A stretch of DNA of 64,000 nt from Heterodera schachtii (taxonomy: Eukaryota; Nematoda; Chromadorea; Rhabditida; Heteroderidae). Positions 46,020-60,160 of the stretch are shown here, in pieces. The notes under the pieces are model-generated. The model had not been told where the DNA came from and did not search any database. It was given only the letters and a program-made list of their open reading frames with translations. Where the stretch lies: assembly GCA_023374025.1 (NCBI GenBank), contig SIJG01000029.1, positions 1,139,576-1,203,575 of the forward strand, written 5' to 3'. The translations under genes were made by a program, and so were the position numbers. The first letter of the stretch is position 1. Each line of letters begins with the position of its first letter.

Positions 46020-47806
46020 CAATTAAAAATATTTCAACCCAACCACAGTCAGAAGGGGGGCTATATTCGAGAAAGGAACAAATCGTTTCTTAAAATTTCA
46101 TAAAATTCTACGTGTTCATGTTAATTATAGAATTCTTTGTTCTTTTGTAAAAGAGAGAATTGCAAATATTTGAATGATTTGCCTCTCTAACAGATCTAAA
46201 TTAGCAGAGAAAATATAGTGCGAGTTTATTTAAAATAAAAATTGTTTTGAGACGACCTAAATGAAATTTTTCCCGCTAGTCTTGATTTGTATTTATATAA
46301 GCCAAATGTTTAAAATGTAATGCTTTCAAAAATTTGTTTAAAACTAATTTATTTATAAAAATTAAAAATTTTTGTCAAGAAAAAACTGTGTCTTCTATAG
46401 AAATTTCTTGCACTTATAGTTGTTTCTTTTTCTCAAAAATAATTTTTTTTTTAGTTTTTATATTAGAACGTTTTTGCAATTTATTTGTCACTCAATTTTA
46501 GTTTTTCTTTTTTTAAATTTGTCAATTAAAATATTAAGTTAATTAAAATTTTAATCTTTTTAATAATTGCCAATTTTTGGTAATAGAAATAAAAACAAAT
46601 AAACTATTATTATTATTTCTTTGCAATTAGGCAGGATTTTTTTATTTATTCATTAAATCAGTACAATTATATTTTTTCAATTTATATCAATAAAAAAATT
46701 GTTTTATTCATTAAATATCTAAAAAAATATATTACCATTTAATTGAAAAAATATAAAAACATTTTGAGATGACAAAAATGAAATTATTCCCAGCATTCTG
46801 TTTAACTATTTTGTTAATTTTATAATTTTGTCAGAACAGAAAAAATGCATCATAAATCATTTAATGAAATATTACCATAAAATTTTGGAAATAATAAAAA
46901 AAAACTTATAAAGTGTTTCTGGCAACTGGCATGTTTACTTGAAAAAGTGATTTGACATCATGAAATTATATAATAAAATAATATTAGTAATATAAATGAA
47001 AGTATTTAATTTATAGTAAATACATAGAAACTTTTCATTAAAAATTCAATTTACAAAATTGGATTGATTAATTTAAGAAACTTTATACAAATCCAACAAA
47101 TATTTTATTTATCTCTCTTATAAAAAATTTAACGATGTCGTTAAAGTCCAAGAAAAAATAATTTGATTATATATATACAATCCAATATTCAAATTTGTTT
47201 TTCATGTGATGAGAATGCGAGAGTAGCAAAAGCATTAATAATTATAAAAATTTACATTAAAAATGAATTATAAAAAAACAATGAAATTTATTGAAAATTG
47301 TCAAAAGTGCTTATTGATTTTTTGGCGCAAAATTATATTATTTAAAACTATACACGAATGAACTTAAGAAATTGAAGGTTAAATCATAAATTTATATGCT
47401 AGAGTTTTTAATGAAAAAAAGAAAATAATATATGAAAATTTGTATGTACAGAAAGAAAACATTGTGAATTTAACGACAAATAATGTCATATTAGTATCGG
47501 ATAATTGAAATGATAAATAAAAATAAATATGTCCTTAACAATTAAAAAAGTTAAAAATATATGAATTTTCATGAAAAATTAATTTATTGTCAAATATAAT
47601 AACGCCTGGAAAAATGTTTTCTTAATATAAATGAAATATATAAAAATTAAATTTATAAAATTAACCAAAAAAGTAAAGTAAAATAAAATAAATTTTAAAT
47701 ATTATAAATTTTAAAATATACGAATGATATTTTTATTTAAGGTTTCACCTGCTTTACAAATAAAGTTAAAAGGCAATAAATATATTTTTTTTTTCACAAC
47801 TTTACA

Positions 47807-50800
47807 TTTTATAAAAAATAATTTTTAAATAGTTTTCTGCTCCTTGAAGCTATTCCACTGTTCCTATGATTTTACCATATATTTATTTAAAAAGCCTATG
47901 ATTCGGCACTACAAATTTTAGTACTCCTATCAGAATAATTTTATAAAAAATAATTTTTAAATAGTTTTCTGCTCCTTGAAGCTATTCCACTGTTCCTATG
48001 ATTTTACCATATATTTATTTAAAAAGCCTATGATTCGGCACTACAAATTTTAGTACTCCTATCAGAATAATTTTATAAAAAATAATTTTTAAATAGTTTT
48101 CTGCTCCTTGAAGCTATTCCACTGTTCCTATGATTTTACCATATATTTATTTAAAAAGCCTATGATTCGGCACTACAAATTTTAGTACTCCTATCAGAAT
48201 AATTTTATAAAAAATAATTTTTAAATAGTTTTCTGCTCCTTGAAGCTATTCCACTGTTCCTATGATTTTACCATATATTTATTTAAAAAGCCATTGATTC
48301 GGCACTACAAATTTTAGTACTCCTATCAGAATAGTTTTATAAAAAATAATTTTTAAATAGTTTTCTGCTCCTTGAAGCTATTCCACTGTTCCTATGATTT
48401 TACCATATATTTATTTAAAAAGCCTATGATTCGGCACTACAAATTTTAGTACTCCTATCAGAATAATTTTATAAAAAATAATTTTTAAATAGTTTTCTGC
48501 TCCTTGAAGCTATTCCACTGTTCCTATGATTTTACCATATATTTATTTAAAAAGCCATTGATTCGGCACTACAAATTTTAGTACTCCTATCAGAATAATT
48601 TTATAAAAAATAATTTTTAAATAGTTTTCTGCTCCTTGAAGCTATTCCACTGTTCCTATGATTTTACCATATATTTATTTAAAAAGCCTATGATTCGGCA
48701 CTACAAATATTAGTACTCCTATCAGAATAATTTTATAAAAAATAATTTTTAAATAGTTTTCTGCTCCTTGAAGCTATTCCACTGTTCCTATGATTTTACC
48801 ATATATTTATTTAAAAAGCCTATGATTCGGCACTACAAATTTTAGTACTCCTATCAGAATAATTTTATAAAAAATAATTTTTAAATAGTTTTCTGCTCCT
48901 TGAAGCTATTCCACTGTTCCTATGATTTTACCATATATTTATTTAAAAAGCCTATGATTCGGCACTACAAATTTTAGTACTCCTATCAGAATAATTTTAT
49001 AAAAAATAATTTTTAAATAGTTTTCTGCTCCTTGAAGCTATTCCACTGTTCCTATGATTTTACCATATATTTATTTAAAAAGCCTATGATTCGGCACTAC
49101 AAATTTTAGTACTCCTATCAGAATAATTTTATAAAAAATAATTTTTAAATAGTTTTCTGCTCCTTGAAGCTATTCCACTGTTCCTATGATTTTACCATAT
49201 ATTTATTTAAAAAGCCTATGATTCGGCACTACAAATTTTAGTACTCCTATCAGAATAATTTTATAAAAAATAATTTTTAAATAGTTTTCTGCTCCTTGAA
49301 GCTATTCCACTGTTCCTATGATTTTACCATATATTTATTTAAAAAGCCATTGATTCGGCACTACAAATTTTAGTACTCCTATCAGAATAGTTTTATAAAA
49401 AATAATTTTTAAATAGTTTTCTGCTCCTTGAAGCTATTCCACTGTTCCTATGATTTTACCATATATTTATTTAAAAAGCCATTGATTCGGCACTACAAAT
49501 TTTAGTACTCCTATCAGAATAATTTTATAAAAAATAATTTTTAAATAGTTTTCTGCTCCTTGAAGCTATTCCACTGTTCCTATGATTTTACCATATATTT
49601 ATTTAAAAAGCCTATGATTCGGCACTACAAATATTAGTACTCCTATCAGAATAATTTTATAAAAAATAATTTTTAAATAGTTTTCTGCTCCTTGAAGCTA
49701 TTCCACTGTTCCTATGATTTTACCATATATTTATTTAAAAAGCCTATGATTCGGCACTACAAATTTTAGTACTCCTATCAGAATAATTTTATAAAAAATA
49801 ATTTTTAAATAGTTTTCTGCTCCTTGAAGCTATTCCACTGTTCCTATGATTTTACCATATATTTATTTAAAAAGCCTATGATTCGGCACTACAAATTTTA
49901 GTACTCCTATCAGAATAATTTTATAAAAAATAATTTTTAAATAGTTTTCTGCTCCTTGAAGCTATTCCACTGTTCCTATGATTTTACCATATATTTATTT
50001 AAAAAGCCTATGATTCGGCACTACAAATTTTAGTACTCCTATCAGAATAATTTTATAAAAAATAATTTTTAAATAGTTTTCTGCTCCTTGAAGCTATTCC
50101 ACTGTTCCTATGATTTTACCATATATTTATTTAAAAAGCCTATGATTCGGCACTACAAATTTTAGTACTCCTATCAGAATAATTTTATAAAAAATAATTT
50201 TTAAATAGTTTTCTGCTCCTTGAAGCTATTCCACTGTTCCTATGATTTACCATATATTTATTTAAAAAGCCTATGATTCGGCACTACAAATTTTAGTACT
50301 CCTATCAGAATAATTTTATAAAAAATAATTTTTAAATAGTTTTCTGCTCCTTGAAGCTATTCCACTGTTCCTATGATTTTACCATATATTTATTTAAAAA
50401 GCCTATGATTCGGCACTACAAATTTTAGTACTCCTATCAGAATAATTTTATAAAAAATAATTTTTAAATAGTTTTCTGCTCCTTGAAGCTATTCCACTGT
50501 TCCTATGATTTTACCATATATTTATTTAAAAAGCCATTGATTCGGCACTACAAATTTTAGTACTCCTATCAGAATAATTTTATAAAAAATAATTTTTAAA
50601 TAGTTTTCTGCTCCTTGAAGCTATTCCACTGTTCCTATGATTTTACCATATATTTATTTAAAAAGCCTATGATTCGGCACTACAAATATTAGTACTCCTA
50701 TCAGAATAATTTTATAAAAAATAATTTTTAAATAGTTTTCTGCTCCTTGAAGCTATTCCACTGTTCCTATGATTTTACCATATATTTATTTAAAAAGCCT

Positions 50801-53108
50801 ATGATTCGGCACTACAAATTTTAGTACTCCTATCAGAATAATTTTATAAAAAATAATTTTTAAATAGTTTTCTGCTCCTTGAAGCTATTCCACTGTTCCT
50901 ATGATTTTACCATATATTTATTTAAAAAGCCATTGATTCGGCACTACAAATTTTAGTACTCCTATCAGAATAATTTTATAAAAAATAATTTTTAAATAGT
51001 TTTCTGCTCCTTGAAGCTATTCCACTGTTCCTATGATTTTACCATATATTTATTTAAAAAGCCTATGATTCGGCACTACAAATTTTAGTACTCCTATCAG
51101 AATAATTTTATAAAAAATAATTTTTAAATAGTTTTCTGCTCCTTGAAGCTATTCCACTGTTCCTATGATTTTACCATATATTTATTTAAAAAGCCATTGA
51201 TTCGGCACTACAAATTTTAGTACTCCTATCAGAATAATTTTATAAAAAATAATTTTTAAATAGTTTTCTGCTCCTTGAAGCTATTCCACTGTTCCTATGA
51301 TTTTACCATATATTTATTTAAAAAGCCTATGATTCGGCACTACAAATATTAGTACTCCTATCAGAATAATTTTATAAAAAATAATTTTTAAATAGTTTTC
51401 TGCTCCTTGAAGCTATTCCACTGTTCCTATGATTTTACCATATATTTATTTAAAAAGCCTATGATTCGGCACTACAAATTTTAGTACTCCTATCAGAATA
51501 ATTTTATAAAAAATAATTTTTAAATAGTTTTCTGCTCCTTGAAGCTATTCCACTGTTCCTATGATTTTACCATATATTTATTTAAAAAGCCATTGATTCG
51601 GCACTACAAATTTTAGTACTCCTATCAGAATAATTTTATAAAAAATAATTTTTAAATAGTTTTCTGCTCCTTGAAGCTATTCCACTGTTCCTATGATTTT
51701 ACCATATATTTATTTAAAAAGCCTATGATTCGGCACTACAAATTTTAGTACTCCTATCAGAATAATTTTATAAAAAATAATTTTTAAATAGTTTTCTGCT
51801 CCTTGAAGCTATTCCACTGTTCCTATGATTTTACCATATATTTATTTAAAAAGCCTATGATTCGGCACTACAAATTTTAGTACTCCTATCAGAATAATTT
51901 TATAAAAAATAATTTTTAAATAGTTTTCTGCTCCTTGAAGCTATTCCACTGTTCCTATGATTTTACCATATATTTATTTAAAAAGCCATTGATTCGGCAC
52001 TACAAATTTTAGTACTCCTATCAGAATAGTTTTATAAAAAATAATTTTTAAATAGTTTTCTGCTCCTTGAAGCTATTCCACTGTTCCTATGATTTTACCA
52101 TATATTTATTTAAAAAGCCTATGATTCGGCACTACAAATTTTAGTACTCCTATCAGAATAATTTTATAAAAAATAATTTTTAAATAGTTTTCTGCTCCTT
52201 GAAGCTATTCCACTGTTCCTATGATTTTACCATATATTTATTTAAAAAGCCATTGATTCGGCACTACAAATTTTAGTACTCCTATCAGAATAATTTTATA
52301 AAAAATAATTTTTAAATAGTTTTCTGCTCCTTGAAGCTATTCCACTGTTCCTATGATTTTACCATATATTTATTTAAAAAGCCTATGATTCGGCACTACA
52401 AATTTTAGTACTCCTATCAGAATAATTTTATAAAAAATAATTTTTAAATAGTTTTCTGCTCCTTGAAGCTATTCCACTGTTCCTATGATTTTACCATATA
52501 TTTATTTAAAAAGCCTATGATTCGGCATTACAAATTTTAGTACTCCTATCAGAATAATTTTATAAAAAATAATTTTTAAATAGTTTTCTGCTCCTTGAAG
52601 CTATTCCACTGTTCCTATGATTTTACCATATATTTATTTAAAAAGCCTATGATTCGGCACTACAAATTTTAGTACTCCTATCAGAATAATTTTATAAAAA
52701 ATAATTTTTAAATAGTTTTCTGCTCCTTGAAGCTATTCCACTGTTCCTATGATTTTACCATATATTTATTTAAAAAGCCTATGATTCGGCATTACAAATT
52801 TTAGTACTCCTATCAGAATAATTTTATAAAAAATAATTTTTAAATAGTTTTCTGCTCCTTGAAGCTATTCCACTGTTCCTATGATTTTACCATATATTTA
52901 TTTAAAAAGCCTATGATTCGGCACTACAAATTTTAGTACTCCTATCAGAATAATTTTATAAAAAATAATTTTTAAATAGTTTTCTGCTCCTTGAAGCTAT
53001 TCCACTGTTCCTATGATATACCATATATTTATTTAAAAAGCCTATGATTCGGCACTACAAATTTTAGTACTCCTATCAGAATAATTTTATAAAAAATAAT
53101 TTTTAAAA
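47807..53108 (+). repeat. 132-bp satellite, 40 tandem copies
   Basis: The start of the TTTTATAAAAAATAATTTTT motif recurs every 132 bases from 47807 to 53085, giving 40 units. Two units are one base short (near 50246 and 53015). Units contain TTTTCTGCTCCTTGAAGCTA, TTCCACTGTTCCTATG and ATTCGGCACTACAAATTTTA. Variation is limited to a few positions (CCTATG or CCATTG, AAATTTT or AAATATT, GAATAA or GAATAG, GCACTAC or GCATTAC), so the array is highly homogenised. It shows no similarity to the 123-bp satellite at 22844. Confidence 0.98.
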
Positions 53109-54125
53109 TTTCAAACGTTGCAAATATATTCATTCCTTTCTAGTTTTTTTAAATTATTTATTAATTTTCTTTTTTATAATATATGCTTATCTTTTTGAAT
53201 TTCACATTTATTCGGTTTTATTAAATATTTATCTTTTAAGTAATTAAATTTAGAAATTTAATTAAAACCTATGTCAATTTTAAAAAGTGTTGCATTTATG
53301 AAACTTTTGAATGACAAATTCCACTTATAAATTATTTAGACCTAAATTAATTTTTTTATTTATATTTTATATAATTGATTTATTTATTTATTTATTTATT
53401 CTGATTACAATTAATCAAGATTGCTTCACGTCGTCCATTTTAACTGTTGAAATATTCCAATAATGTTGGAATATTTTTATGATTTTTCCAATGATTTTAC
53501 ACACTTTTAAGTATATAATCAAAACTTTCATATGTTTTATTTATGTTTTTTAATAAAAAAATTTTAAATATTGAAAATAAATAAATTAATTAAATACATT
53601 TTTTGAATTGAATATTTTTCTCAGCTTAATTATTTTATAATACTTTTGTTTTTTTATATTTGTTAAAATTAGGATTAGAAATGCATCTTGGTGAATTCGT
53701 GTTAACTTTCAAATTATAATTTTATCATAATGTCTCAATTAATTAGATCTTTAATTATAAGGATTCTACACTTAAATTAGAATCAAACTTTATCATCAAA
53801 CGCTTTCACAAAAAAATAATTGTGGGCATTATCTCTATACATCTCTACAAATTATATATTTTTTGTCTTATTTGGTTTTATTTTTAATTTTAATACTTGT
53901 TGATCTTTTATGTTAAATTATACTTAAAAAGTTTGAAATAGACCAAATTATTCGTTTATTTCATTGAAACTTGAATATAATAAAACACAAAAAGTTATAT
54001 TATTCAAAATCTGATGTGAACACAACTAAAGTATAGTAATTTTTTATAAAATATAACAAGAACATACAATTTTTTTATGCAAAAAGAACATTTAAATTAG
54101 TATTTCCTATATAAAAATATTTGAG
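53109..54125. other. AT-rich region
   Basis: No gene. A perfect 10-bp-stem hairpin (AATATTCCAA, TAATG, TTGGAATATT) lies at 53449-53473. Confidence 0.55.
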
Positions 54126-54280
54126 TTTCAAATTGAAGAAGCGAAAAATGCGTTATGGTATGCTATGAAAAGAATTCAGAATTCTGGAATTGACACTTTA
54201 ATCCAATCATTAGCTGTGAAATTGCAGAAGATTAATTCTCAGAAGGGAAATTCAAGACAGCAAACCTTGACCATAATTAG
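54126..54280 (+). CDS. Probable internal exon, unknown gene
   Basis: One plus-strand frame is open from about 54096 and reads as a convincing helical protein segment (EEAKNALWYAMKRIQNSG, then LIQSLAVKLQKINSQKG) before a consensus donor, ATTAG|GTAAAT, at 54280/54281. AG acceptors lie at 54125 and 54138 after TTTGAGTTTCAAATTG. The G+C content is above the flanks across exactly this span. No neighbouring exon could be joined with confidence, so the gene either has very long AT-rich introns or this is a displaced fragment. No family recognised. Confidence 0.4.
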
Positions 54281-55130
54281 GTAAATATCCCAATGGATTC
54301 GGATAGCTTAAGAAACAGCTTATGAACACGTTAAAAGGAGCAAAATAGAGGGTATACAAATTTCATCAATTAAAATTAATTAACACAAAAAGGCATACGC
54401 TTAAACTTTGGACCAATGATGAAAAATTAATAATGCTTAAAATTCAATAAATATAAAATTGATAAAATAAATATAAAAATAAAGAAAGTAGGATTTGTAT
54501 TAAGTAGATTACCAAAATGAATAACTCAAATTTAAATTTGATTTATTTTAAGTTTGTTTTTATTTGTTAGTTTCGAGTTAAAACGGCAGGAATAATGCTA
54601 AAAACAAATTAATAATTTAATAAATTATATAAACAAAATACTAATAAAAAGACTAAAGATTTTCGAACATAAAATTAAATTTTTATTACTGACAATAAGA
54701 TTAAATATGAAAAGATTAATAAATATATAATTGTTCTAAAATTAACATTATTTTATGATTTTTTAATAAAGATAAACTCATTTATTAATCTAACAAAATG
54801 ATCTCGGCTCAAATTAGAGATTCACTCAAATTTTTTTTTATAATATTTTAATATTTAAAATTATTAAAAAACATTGTATGTAGAAAGTAATAAAAGTAAA
54901 AAGTTCACACTATTACTGTAAATCATCTAAAGATCTTCATAAGAACAAAATAAATAATAGCAAAGTCAAACGAAAACATCAATTAATAAATACTTAAAGA
55001 TAGATAAAGTGATGAAAAACCCAAACATAAAAACAAATAACAATTAAAATAAAAGTGATGACTTATGAATCTTAATATATTTTCCAAAGTTTTTCTATTT
55101 AACGATTAAATTGTTGAAAAATTGTGAACC
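54281..55130. other. AT-rich region
   Basis: Downstream of the exon candidate; no next exon identified. Confidence 0.5.
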
Positions 55131-55301
55131 CCGGCACTTTTTCGGCCTGAAAGAAGATTCTATTTTTCTAACTTATTACGTACTTTTTTACATAGATTCA
55201 GATCATTTTTAAGCATTTTTTGACCAAATCACGAGAGCAAGAATTCGGCAAAAGGCGAGAGTTCACAAATAAAAACTATGGTTTAGTGGTAATCGATAAT
55301 T

Positions 55302-55900
55302 GTAAAAAAACCGGTACCGGTACTGACCGGTAATGAAAAAACTGGTACGTGTAGCAACTTATTCCACCAGTACCGGTACCGGTAAAAATCGGTAATTTTC
55401 CAACTATAAAAATTTTTCGACCAAATTTTTTTGAAATACAAAATTTTTATTCCGTTTTAGCGTGATGCCTGTTTTAGCATTAGAATTATTCAGAAGTATA
55501 TGTATATTCAGGGTGACCAAAATTTTTTTTCAAATTCAGGATAAAGAACACTAAAATTCTGATTTAGACCACAAAATTAAGATTTTTGCAAAACAAGGGG
55601 GTCAGCGGCCAATTTTTTGCGAAGAAGTCCGGCCATGTAATCGATGACCTTTTTTTTTTTTTGCTTTAACACCGCTTTTCGCGGCGGCGCATTTTTTCCA
55701 AAACTTTTGGGAAACAAGTGGGCCGGCGGTGCCGATAGGCGCCGCCGGGAAAATTTTGTAATTTTTTATGCGATTTGTTATCAGATTTTGAATGAAATAT
55801 ACATATACTTCTGAAAAATTCTAATGCTAAAAAACAAGCACTCGCGTAAAAACTGAATAAAAATTTTGTATTTGAAAATTTTGTCCAAAAATTTTGGTGC
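55302..55900. mobile_element. Decayed hAT-type relative with CCGGTACCGG repeats and core
   Basis: 55302-55395 is built of GGTACCGGTACTGACCGG-like repeats, the same kind of simple GC-rich end as in elements 2, 3 and 5. 55670-55800 carries the shared core (TTTTTCCAAAACTTTTGGGA, then GGCGGTGCCGATAGGCGCC, then GATTTGTTATCAGATTTT). A 90-bp inverted repeat (about 55425-55508 against 55795-55893) surrounds the core. TAGTGGTAATCGATAATTG at 55285 could be the left terminus, but no right terminus or 8-bp duplication was found, so it is truncated or rearranged. Confidence 0.6.
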
Positions 55901-56540
55901 TAGGTCGATCCACAAAAAACTAAGTGTGGGCGATCCACAAAAAAACTCAGTGATCGATAAAATTATATAAACAAATTTATTATTCAACTCACAAAACACG
56001 GTGCCGTCCGGTTAATACTAATGTACTTCGGCACACAAGTCATTTTCAAATTTTTTAATTTTTCAATTTTTCACATCACTTCTCGCCAATTTTCTCCATT
56101 TGTAGTAGACCTATCCCGACACCATTGATACCGTTTTGTAGAGCTCATTGAGTTGCACAAAATAGCCGCTGGTACCGGCAAGCTTAGCTTGGGTTGGCCA
56201 AGGCGAGGCTGAGGGTCCTCCGGCAGATGTGCCCGACCCATGACGGGCTCCAATTGAATGGATCAAGAACCGGATCCGGCCTGGGAGATAGCCCTTGAAA
56301 AACTGAACAAAAAATTGTTCTTAACCGGGCCGGTCCGGGTTTCGGATCAGGCATTAGTTTATATTTGATAATTTTGTTTTAAATTTAGCAGGCTAATAGA
56401 GAAAAAGATTGGCTATCGAATGATACCAAGAATGTAACATTTGGTTGATCTTAAGAAAAGTTAGACAATGTTTTGTCGAAAAAATTGCAAAAATGGCGGA
56501 TTTTACGAAACGACCTAGCACCTATTTGTATAAACAATGA
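55901..56540. other. GC-richer repeat-derived patch
   Basis: 56080-56350 is unusually GC-rich with CCGGATCCGGCC and GGGCCGGTCCGGG motifs; no credible frame was seen on either strand. 56412-56450 matches, inverted, part of the miniature element at 18886-19211. The stretch looks like overlapping transposon debris. Confidence 0.4.
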
Positions 56541-57623
56541 AAGCGATAAATCTTTTTATCAAATTAATCATAAAAGTCCTATTTATTATTTACTTCAATT
56601 CGAAATTTGTATATGCTAAATTATTTATTAAAATTAATTAGATACATAAATTATATAGAAAATATATTAATAAGTACTGTCAAAAATACCTGGTAAGTAC
56701 TAAGGCATATTTGATTTAGGAATAATAAAAGTACATATGGTATAATTATAATTATTTAAAAGAAAAAAGTAGTTAATTTTAATTAGCAAACTGTTAATTA
56801 AATATTAATAAAAAAGAAAGAATATAAACAGATAAAAATATTCTATTATAATTACCTAATATATAATAAAAAAAATTGAATAATTTTATTAATATTAGAG
56901 CAGAAATTTTTTTATCAAGAATACAAAATATATTTTTTAAATTAAATAAGAAAAAAAATCAAAATATAAAGGAATGTTATAAAGAATGTATAAAAATATA
57001 AAAAAGATTATTTTAAAAATATAATAACTATTTTGGTTCATATTCTCATGTATTAATAATATATGATGATGTATAATTAATTCTATTAATAAAACAATAA
57101 AATAAAGGATGAAAATTAAAAATTAATATACCAAAAGGATAATTAAATGCATATTTCGTGAAAACAAAATAATGCTTTATAAATAATTTATTTCAACTTA
57201 ATCAATTTAAAATTAATTACATAATACGCAAAAATCCCTGTAAAAAAAATATTATAATAAAGTAAGACAGTAAGTAATTAGGCATTATTTTATTTTTTTG
57301 AAAAGCCATAGTGGAAGTCAACGAACTCCAAAAGCACAAGGAAAGTAAGACAAAATGTAATAATGAATAAGAAGCTATTTAATTCTAATAAAGATTTAAT
57401 TGTAGAAATATAAGATGTGTGAATTTAGTTCTAAGGTGCCATTAACATTAATTAGATTGAAAAATATACATCTTCATAAATTAATAAATTTTAACAATAT
57501 AAATCCAAACAATGTAACATTTATTGCAAATAATTTCTTTTTTTAAGTTAAATAAGTAAAACGAATAAATGAATCAACGCAAAAATACGCAAAATTTGGA
57601 TATTGGAACAGTTCAGAGCGTAA

Positions 57624-57767
57624 ATGGTTCACAAAGCCGAATTGATCACCGTCCATCCTGAGTATTCTGACATTTGGCGAACGCTCACGTCGCAAAAATT
57701 AAGTTATTTATTTTTTAATGAACGGAGGCATAATTATGCATATAGTAATTACTCAATATTGGTATGA
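57624..57767 (+). other. 47-residue ORF on a GC-richer island
   Basis: An ATG frame starting MVHKAELITVHPEYSDIWRT. Only the first 26 codons sit on the GC-richer part, so it may be an exon running into an intron. The minus strand is also open here. No family recognised. Confidence 0.2.
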
Positions 57768-58642
57768 AACATACTCGAGATTGAGATGGATATTATAATT
57801 ATGAAGCATGTTAAAATATTGATATTTAATATATTATACAAAAATTAAAATGATAAATATAAAAAAATAAAATAAATACAGTAAATAAGCAAGAAAAGTA
57901 AATATACTAAACCTTAAGTTTAAAAAGATTCAAATCTACAATATATGAAATAATAGTAAATGTAATAGTGAATTATTTAATTCAACTTTTTTATAATAAT
58001 TCGATGAATAGAAAGAACTCTCTATATTTTTACTTAAGACAGTTTTGAAAATTTTAATAATTTGTTTGAAAGATTTTTTTGTTGAGTTGAAAATATTTCT
58101 CTTAAACTTTTAAAACCTTTTATAAATTCCTCAATGAATTATGTCCTATATTTCATAATAACATTTCATATGTTTTGTGATTTAAATAATAATATTTTAA
58201 ACTTTCAAAATTATAATCATTTCTTTTTGAAGTGAATATTTTCTCAGCTGAATTATTTTAGGAAAAATGGTTTTTGATAAATTTGTTAAGAAAAAATAAC
58301 AATATATTCATTTTGGTTAAATTTTTTAGTATTTCTTATTTTTCGGAATTAAGTCTTATAATTATAGTTTTTCATTTTAACAATTATTAATTTTTCAAGT
58401 ATTCATCGTTATTTTTTTTAAATAATTTGTATTTCATTTAGATGGAATTTATTACAATTTAAATTTTAATATCAAAAATGTAGTTAATTTATCATTTATA
58501 AGTTTTGTCTTTATGTTAATTGATGCCATTGAAAATACTTGGTATTTTAATGTTCTTTTATTTTTTACAGATATCAAGATTTTAAATTTGGTTAATTTTG
58601 GGATAAGTTATTTTATGTCAAATATTTTCACTCTGATTGCTT

Positions 58643-58648
<6 letters not shown>

Positions 58649-58681
<33 letters not shown>
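58649..58681. repeat. TA dinucleotide microsatellite
   Basis: About 16 perfect TA units. Confidence 0.97.
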
Positions 58682-58685
<4 letters not shown>

Positions 58686-59941
58686 TGTTATTCTTTTAAA
58701 ATATTCGTGGCGATGACATAATGTAACAATTTGACCATTGAAGCTAAACTTTTTGGCCCGCGAGGTGGCCTCTCCGTAAGTTTTATATTTGATTTGATTT
58801 CATTACATTTTTATAAACAATTCTATATCCAATTATTTCATTTAATTTTAATGTGTTTATTAAAAATCAAAATTATTTTTTCTTATGATAAATTGTAATT
58901 TCAAAGATTTTTATTTATTTATATGTTTTAATAAGTGAAGCGCGATGTGGTTCTTATCCTATTGTGCAAAAAATAGTTTTTTGAATTTATATCATTATTT
59001 GTTTTTAAGTTTCTGATAATTTAAATGTAATTGTGATAGATTAATAAAATTTTTAAATGTATTTTTTAATAAATTTTCAAGCTTTAATTCTTTTTATTTA
59101 AATTTATTTTCAATTTTAATGACTAATACTATTTTTTAATCAAATTTTTAAATTATTATTTTTCATTATAATCATGTTTCAAACGAAATGAATATTTTAG
59201 TAAAAAAATTTTGTCTATTAATAAAAATTTTGAAAGTCTTTTAATTTTCATTTGCTTTAATTCACATTTTTTTATCATACTCATATGCTTAAATTATTCA
59301 ATTTGTCTGTCCAACGCTCAATTTATATTTGTTCTATAACATTATATAAGTGAAAACTATAGTTTACTATTTTGCTTTATTATTTTTTTTGGGTTTTGTA
59401 TTTAATTTTTTTATTTGTTTTTGTTGAAAATAAATTATTTATCATTTTTTTTCTCAATTTTAGAGTTAGAAATAAGAAAGTTGTTCTTTTTATAAAAACA
59501 GCCTTTCAATCATAATTCATAAACCCAGGTAATATCTGTTTAGGAATAAAATTAACATATTAATAAATTTTTAATTTCTTCTAAATAAGTTCAATTCTGC
59601 GGTATTTCATTTTGTTTTTTTTATATGTAAATATAAAAATGCAATTTAATTCTAATATTTTTTAAATTTATTTTAAAATAATAAATTATTAATATTCAAG
59701 AAATTTGAAATAAATAGCAATAATAACAATAATAATAATTAAATAAAAAAATATTTATGCAGAACTGAATTAAAAAATAGCATAAAAACAGATAAAATGA
59801 TGAAAACATCAATAAGCTAAATTATAACAAAGAAAATTAAATATAATGACCTTAAATTTCTTTAAATATATTTACCGGAATTACTTTATAAAAAAGTGAT
59901 TTATTTCATTATTACCATTCCTCAATTTTACCTATCAATAA

Positions 59942-60160
59942 TTATTCCAAATTTTCTGAAATAAAAAATAATTTCTTATATGTTGTAAAAAAGCGATCTA
60001 TTAACAAAATATAATCATAATTAATGGGATATGAAAGGAATTGGCAAATACATTCAAGCAGGCGATAGCTTTCGCCAAAAACTGCCTGACGATGCGTACG
60101 AAAAGAAGGCACAATTTTACACAACTTTTTTTGCCATGAATATAGGATAAATAGAAGCAA
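59942..60160 (-). other. 72-codon hypothetical ORF
   Basis: A minus-strand frame with a GC-richer centre (60050-60125) containing PSFRTHRQAVFGESYRLLE, then a hydrophobic tail. No ATG is supported as a true start. Possible exon; low support. Confidence 0.2.

Larger units (their letters stand above)
40861..47806. other. AT-rich region
   Basis: Nearly 7 kb without a supported gene. Minor items listed separately: a 124-codon minus-strand frame (43370), a 90-bp duplication (43237 and 43925), a small island (45207) and a palindrome (45994). Confidence 0.65.

Noticed and set aside
55781..56253. Minus-strand frames of 60-72 codons near 56 kb
   Set aside because: They fall in repeat debris and have no consistent start, splice site or motif.
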